A stretch of 64,000 nucleotides of DNA from Callorhinus ursinus (Eukaryota; Chordata; Mammalia; Carnivora; Otariidae). The stretch lies in contig NW_020312785.1 of NCBI RefSeq assembly GCF_003265705.1, positions 133,333,772 through 133,397,771 on the forward strand, given 5' to 3'. The notes beneath the pieces were generated by a model that ran no database searches, was not told the DNA's origin, and saw only the letters and a program-made list of their open reading frames with translations. Shown piece by piece: positions 59,076 to 64,000 of this stretch. The translations under genes and the position numbers were made by a program. How positions within the stretch are numbered: position 1 is the first letter of the stretch; every line of letters starts with the position of its first letter.

Positions 59076-60669
59076 TATGTCAATTCTAGGAAGTCTTCCT
59101 TAGAAAGCCTTGTTCTCCTCTTGCTAAAATGCCCAGTGACTTTAGGAAAAACTATGTGCAGACAGGAATTGTTTGCAACAGACTTGGATTTTTAGAGTCT
59201 CCAAATAGAGGTCACGTAATCTAATTTACTGGTACCATTCAATCAGATAAACAACTGTGGCATAAATTCTGCTTTTCATGCAGGTCTTTATTCCCTGGAC
59301 ACCCTGTTTCCATTAGCTTTTAGTATTTTTAATCTCTTTTTGGATATGAGAGAAATCTGTCCTATTAAAAAAAAAAAAACCTCCTGATTTTATATGTTTT
59401 ATCCTTGGTATAGTCAAAGACCATTAAAAAAATTAAATCCAAGACTTTAAAAATTGTCAGTGAAGTAGCTAATCATAGAGTTTCTTGAAGTGTGCTGTTA
59501 CTTGTATCCTCAGCCAGGATTGTGAGGTGTTAATAGAAAGTCTTTCATGCCTTCTACTTCAGGTGGTCTAGTGGTCAACTTCTATTTTTAGGGAAAATAC
59601 TCTCCTCTGTCTCAGCTCACTGCTTGAATACACACTCCAGTGTTTTCTCTGCTAAGCCCCTCAAAGCAGAGAAATCCACAGTGCTTTAGTAAGAACTTAC
59701 ACATGGCTAAAGATAGTGCAGGGGACAGCAAGATATTTATAAGTCATATTGCCAGGGACTGATCTCTGATATCGTTCAAATCTCGCAGGAATACTGAACT
59801 CTACTAAGAGCGACTGGACTGGAGCATATGGTAATCGAGTGACATTTATGTAAGAAGCACTAGATTTGTATTCTCTCTGTTAAAATCTTGTTTAAAATAG
59901 GGCTAGAAAATGATTATTTTAATTTTCCCCCTTTTCAAAGAAGAGTGAAAACAATCATTATCTAGGCCTGAAAACTTAACTTTATTATTTGTACTCTCCG
60001 GAAACTCAGATTAAGTAATAACCATCATTTACAAAGCTGCATAAAACTAGTTTTCATCCTTATTCCAAGCAGATTTTCCCAGCAGATTTTCCAAAGGGAA
60101 ATAAGAATATTGGCTTTTCCTTCTATATGATAACTTTTGACAAGGAGTTTGTGTATATTATTCAAGACACAGATTCACGTTTGGAAATTCTGTCAAAGTA
60201 GGCAGCTCTTTAGTGTTCGTTGATTGACAATTACTCTCAATGGAAGGTTACAAAACATATTTATGTATTCTATGAGCATAAAATGCTGAATCAGAATTTT
60301 ATGCCCTCAGATTAACACAGCTAACAAAGTTCTTCTTAAAAATAAAATTATTTTCATTTAGATGAATAGTGACTTAAGGATATGGGCAACGTCAAGTCAC
60401 TTTATGAAGATTATATAAATCTGATATAAACACAATTCTTATGGATTATCTGTCTGTGGCAATTAAGGGCAATTCTGCCATTGCCAATCCAGTCAGCAGT
60501 CCTAATTATCATTAAATAAATATATTTTTTTTCAGTAAATGGCATTTGCTCTCTATACGTACACTTCTTGTAGATTCCTCTACATCTAGCAAGAAAAGAA
60601 TTAATACTGGCTTTGGTTTCTTTAAAATCAATGACAGTATATAGCATTATATTTGTATGGGTGCGTGTG
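59076..60669. other. ZCWPW2: Intron, no recognisable element
   Basis: 1.6 kb unassigned intron. A 78-codon minus open frame (60411-60647) has no support. Confidence 0.45.
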
Positions 60670-60875
60670 GGCTAGACCAAGGCCTAGAAAACTCTAGTTG
60701 GGGTACAGGTCACCTGAAGAACTTATTTAAATATGGATTTCTGGGCCCCACTCCCTGAGTTTCTGATTCAGTAGGCCTAGGATGGGCATGAGAATTTGCA
60801 TGTCTAACAAACTCTCAGGTATTGCTAATTCTGCATGTGGCGGCCCTGACTCTGAATAGCATGAGGCTCGACAAC
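60670..60875 (+). mobile_element. MER5A-like hAT (Charlie) transposon
   Basis: GGGCCCCACTCCCTGAGTTTCTGATTCAGTAGG, GAGAATTTGCATGTCTAACAAACTC and AGGTATTGCTAATTCTGC (in pieces) match MER5 well. Confidence 0.85.
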
Positions 60876-60944
60876 ATGGGAGAATCAGCTGCAACACAGG
60901 AAGAGAAGTGGAAGGGATAAAATAGATAAAGATTATAGTATCTA

Positions 60945-61223
60945 CTTGTGGGTTGAATAGTAGCCCCCAGAAAATACGTTCTCCAGGAACCTCAGAATGT
61001 GACCTTATTTGGAATTAAGGATCTTTGCAGAGGTAATTAAGGTAAGGATTTTGATATGAGATCATCCTGGATTAGTTGGGCCTGCATCCAGTGACCAGTA
61101 TCCTTAAGGGTCTGTCCATAAGAGACAGACTTATGTCCTACAGAACTATAAATAAATAAATTTCTGATGCTTTACCAAGTTTGTGTTACTTTGTTATGGC
61201 AGCCTTGGGAAACTAATGGATTA
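60945..61223 (+). mobile_element. Solo MLT1-like (MaLR) LTR with internal deletion
   Basis: Starts TTGTGGGTTGAATAGTAGCC, continues CCTCAGAATGTGACCTTATTTGG and GGATCTTTGCAGAGGTAATTAAGG, and ends GTGTTACTTTGTTATGGCAGCC and GGAAACTAATGG (in pieces). The middle of the LTR is missing between about 61130 and 61140. It is an ancient solo LTR; no internal retroviral genes are present. Confidence 0.75.
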
Positions 61224-62048
61224 CCATAAGTCCAACCGTAACAAGTGCCAAGTTCTGTCATATGCTGTAAGGAAAAATGATAGAATTCTGACACTAGCCC
61301 AGTGGACTAGTATAACGGGTTAAACAATGATTGAACATTGACTAATTGTTGAGCACTGTTAGATACCTTCTGGGATGTTATTTAATTTCATCTTACCCCC
61401 AAAAGCTTTGAGATAGTTATATTTTAACAGTAGTTATAAAAGAAGGTCCTGAAATACAGAATGGTCATTTAGTCAGAAAATACTTATTAAGTGTCTACTT
61501 TATACCAGGCTCTTGCTAGATATTCTGGTAAGTCTGTGACTTACCAGAAGTGATACAGCTTACCAGGATTAAATTCAAATCATGATCCTGTCATTCCAAA
61601 TTCAGTGCTCTTCTCCATCATAGCATATTTTATCAAGGCGTGGAGCTGGAAAGTATGGGGCATTTGGCAATACTGACTACTTCATTTTGGCTTTTATGGA
61701 ATATTTAACAAAGTAGAAAGGAATTTATTATCTCTAACAGAAATCTCCCTGATTTATGGTAGCTATTTAACAGTATTTCTTTCTATTAATACCTATGGAG
61801 TAGTTTGTACTTTGTTACTTTAATCTTATTTCCCCTTGCAGCAACCTTTTCACTTTATACTCAAATATGCACATAATTTAAGTTGATCCTTAATAACAAG
61901 ATAGAAATAGCTCTACATTGTCTTTGGAGATGTAGAACAATGATTTAGACAATAATATTTCCATATGCTCTTTTACCTTATTTACTTTCATGTATATATA
62001 TGAAACAGGGATGGAAAAAATACTTGAATATTACCTTGTGGTTGCAGA

Positions 62049-62088
<40 letters not shown>

Positions 62089-62846
62089 CCCACTTATTTT
62101 TTAGCATCATCATAATATGAATTCCCTGAGTGTTTCATACAAACTTCTTTTGAATGGTTATTGATGTATTTAAGCTGTTTAATAATGCTTTGAGAGTTAT
62201 TAAATTCAACCTTCATCTCATTATAGTTAATGCTTTTGAACATACAATGTGAATGGCACTCTGCTAGCTGCTAAACATTTAATATATATAAAAAAAATTG
62301 TTCCCACCCTTGCAGTGTGGTTGCTTGATTCAAGATCAGTAAAATTAAGATCAGTGTAACTGAAAGATTTAGACAAAATGGGCTAAGAAACCGCTCACTT
62401 TAGCAGGTTTCTTAAAGTGAAAAGACAAAAGAAGCTAACATTGCGGTGAAAGTTGCATTGCGGTTCTGTCTTAGGAGATGAGGACAAATTGTATGAATTT
62501 GTTAAATGCTTAAATCAACAACCACGATGGGACAGAATGGACAGTAACATTGGCACTGTTTTTTCCTAGTGATATTTGTTTTTATTGTATCTTTCTCTGA
62601 ACATTTATTCATTCATGTATTCCGCAAACACTTCACATGCTCCTATAGCGTTCAAGGAATGACATGGAGACAAATGTATTACCCAGTGAAAAAATAAGTC
62701 ACGTATACCAATAACTAAAATGTGACACAATAATTCCAAATGACATAGATCATAACTCTTATCATGGGTAGGTTTATGGGAGAATGTAATTATTCTACAT
62801 CTATGAATTGATTACAGATTTTATTCAGCTATCTTTTGAGTTTTGA
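61224..62846. other. ZCWPW2: Intron, MIR pieces and a CA repeat
   Basis: Two weak reverse MIR-type fragments (61335-61425 and 61480-61640, TACTTATTAAGTGTCTACTTTATACCAGGC in pieces) and the microsatellite at 62050. Otherwise unassigned. Confidence 0.45.
62050..62084 (+). repeat. (CA)17 microsatellite
   Basis: Perfect CA run followed by AAAACCC. Confidence 0.97.
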
Positions 62847-62849
62847 TTT

Positions 62850-63044
62850 TTTTTAAAGATTATTTATTTATTTCACAGAGGGATAGAGAGAGAACACAAG
62901 TAGGCAGAGCAGCAGGCAGAGGGAGAGGGAGAAGCAGGCTCCCTTGCTGAGCAAGGAGCCTGACGTGTGGCTCGATTCCAGGACCCTAAGATCATGACCT
63001 GAGGCAAAGGCAGACACTTAACCATCTGAGCCACCCAGGCACCT
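62850..63044 (-). mobile_element. Can-SINE
   Basis: Reverse copy: TTTTTTTTAAAGATTATTTATTTATTTC, GA-rich body, GACCCTAAGATCATGACCTGAGGC, GAGCCACCCAGGCACC (in pieces). It sits inside the old L1 that runs to the window end. Confidence 0.94.
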
Positions 63045-63049
63045 CTGGT

Positions 63050-64000
63050 TTCTTATTTTATTGCATTTTAGCCAGTGACTGTGGTCTGTAAAATAGAGAG
63101 GTTACTTTAATATTTTGAGGCTTCCTTTGTGACCTAGTAGGTGGTCAAATTTGTAAATGTTTCAGGCTTGAAAGCTATATGTATTCCTTAATTATTCAGT
63201 CCCAGGTTCAAGATGTGTTTATTAGATTAAACATTTTCTGTGTTGTTGAACGTTCCTGTTTCTTTGCTTTTTTTTTTTTTTTTGCCTTTTCATTTTTGTA
63301 TGAGAAGTAAATTAAAATCTCCTTTTAATGTAGATTTATCAGTTTCTACTTGTGATTCTTTTCTGTTTTTCACTTTATATATTTTAAGGCTGAAATTCTA
63401 GGTATATACAGGTGAGGACTAATATATTTCTGGGTGGGTTGTTTCTTTTAGCATTAGGTAATAACCCTTTTTATCTATGATTATGCTTTTTTCTAACAGT
63501 AATATCGCTATGTTGGGTTCCTTTTGTTAATCATTGATATATTATATTCTGTCTCCTTACTTTCCATTTTTCCGTGTCACCAAATTTTAAAAAAATTATA
63601 CCTTTATTGAGATGTAATTTATTCACTGTTTTAAAATATGCAGTTCAGTGGTTTTTAGTATAATCACAGTTTTGCGATCAATACCGCTATATGAATTTAG
63701 AACATTTTTTCATTACCCCAAAGGAAACCTCATACCTATTAGCAGTCACTGCCCATTTCCCACCTTCCACTGACAACTACTAATCTGTCTCTGTCTCAAT
63801 GGATTTGCCTTTTTATGGACAGTTTATATAAGTGGTGTCATACAACATGTGGTCTTTGTGTCTGACTTTTTCACTTTTCACTTAGCATAATGGCTTCAAG
63901 ATTCATCCATGTTTTAGTATTTGTCAGGACTTTGTTGTTTTTAAAGGTTAAATAATATTCCATTGTATGGATAGACTACATATTATCTATCCATCGATGG
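63050..64000 (-). mobile_element. Old L1 fragments, reverse, to window end
   Basis: 63050-63580 reads as old ORF2 in reverse (TTTGTGACCTAGTAGGTGGTC, TAATATATTTCTGGG). 63585-64000 carries an old L1 3'-UTR/ORF2 signature in reverse (TATTGAGATGTAATTTATTC, TTCAGTGGTTTTTAGTATAATC, TAGCAGTCACTGCCCATTTCC, ATTCCATTGTATGG). Probably two pieces. Confidence 0.65.

Noticed and set aside
16496..63044. Repeated ~200-bp units across the window as a CRISPR-like or satellite array
   Set aside because: They are dispersed in both orientations with individual target-site duplications, the pattern of Can-SINE retrotransposition.

Overview
This is nuclear DNA from a carnivoran mammal, most likely an arctoid caniform (bear, pinniped or mustelid type). 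It carries 19 copies of the tRNA-Lys-derived Can-SINE, several in the arctoid-looking form and none in the typical young dog form. It also has carnivore-type LINE-1 copies with the characteristic 3' UTR, plus older MIR, L2, MER5, Tigger and MLT1-like repeats. I cannot resolve the species from sequence alone.

One host gene is visible. Three coding exons on the + strand (2080-2239, 30035-30149, 43456-43502) join in frame and match ZCWPW2, a CW-zinc-finger and PWWP-domain histone-methylation reader linked to the PRDM9 recombination pathway. The CW-domain exons lie upstream of the window. I found no later coding exon before position 64000, so the window is essentially three large introns. No promoter or CpG island of a host gene is visible.

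Layout: 1-1710 is the 5' part of a minus-strand L1 (ORF1 start plus a repeated, GC-rich 5' UTR). Exon A follows. 5100-11060 is a full-length, decayed minus-strand L1 bounded by an 18-bp target-site duplication. 11-32 kb is intron with MIR, Tigger, L2, Can-SINE and old L1 fragments around exon B. 32.2-40.1 kb is an ancient near-full-length minus-strand L1 invaded by at least eight later events. 43.1 kb holds a 33-nt U2 snRNA retro-fragment just upstream of exon C. 46.9-48.05 kb is a 5'-inverted L1 carrying a 3' transduction that was itself hit by a SINE. 57.3-59.1 kb is a decayed Tigger1 transposase copy. The end is old L1 sequence.

No new gene system was found. The most interesting items are mutational: two short templated insertions copied from nearby intron sequence into L1s, a 3'-transducing L1, a 150-bp processed retrocopy with its own poly(A) signal, and the U2 fragment with target-site duplication. 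Family names were assigned by eye, without database searches, so subfamily names are approximate.
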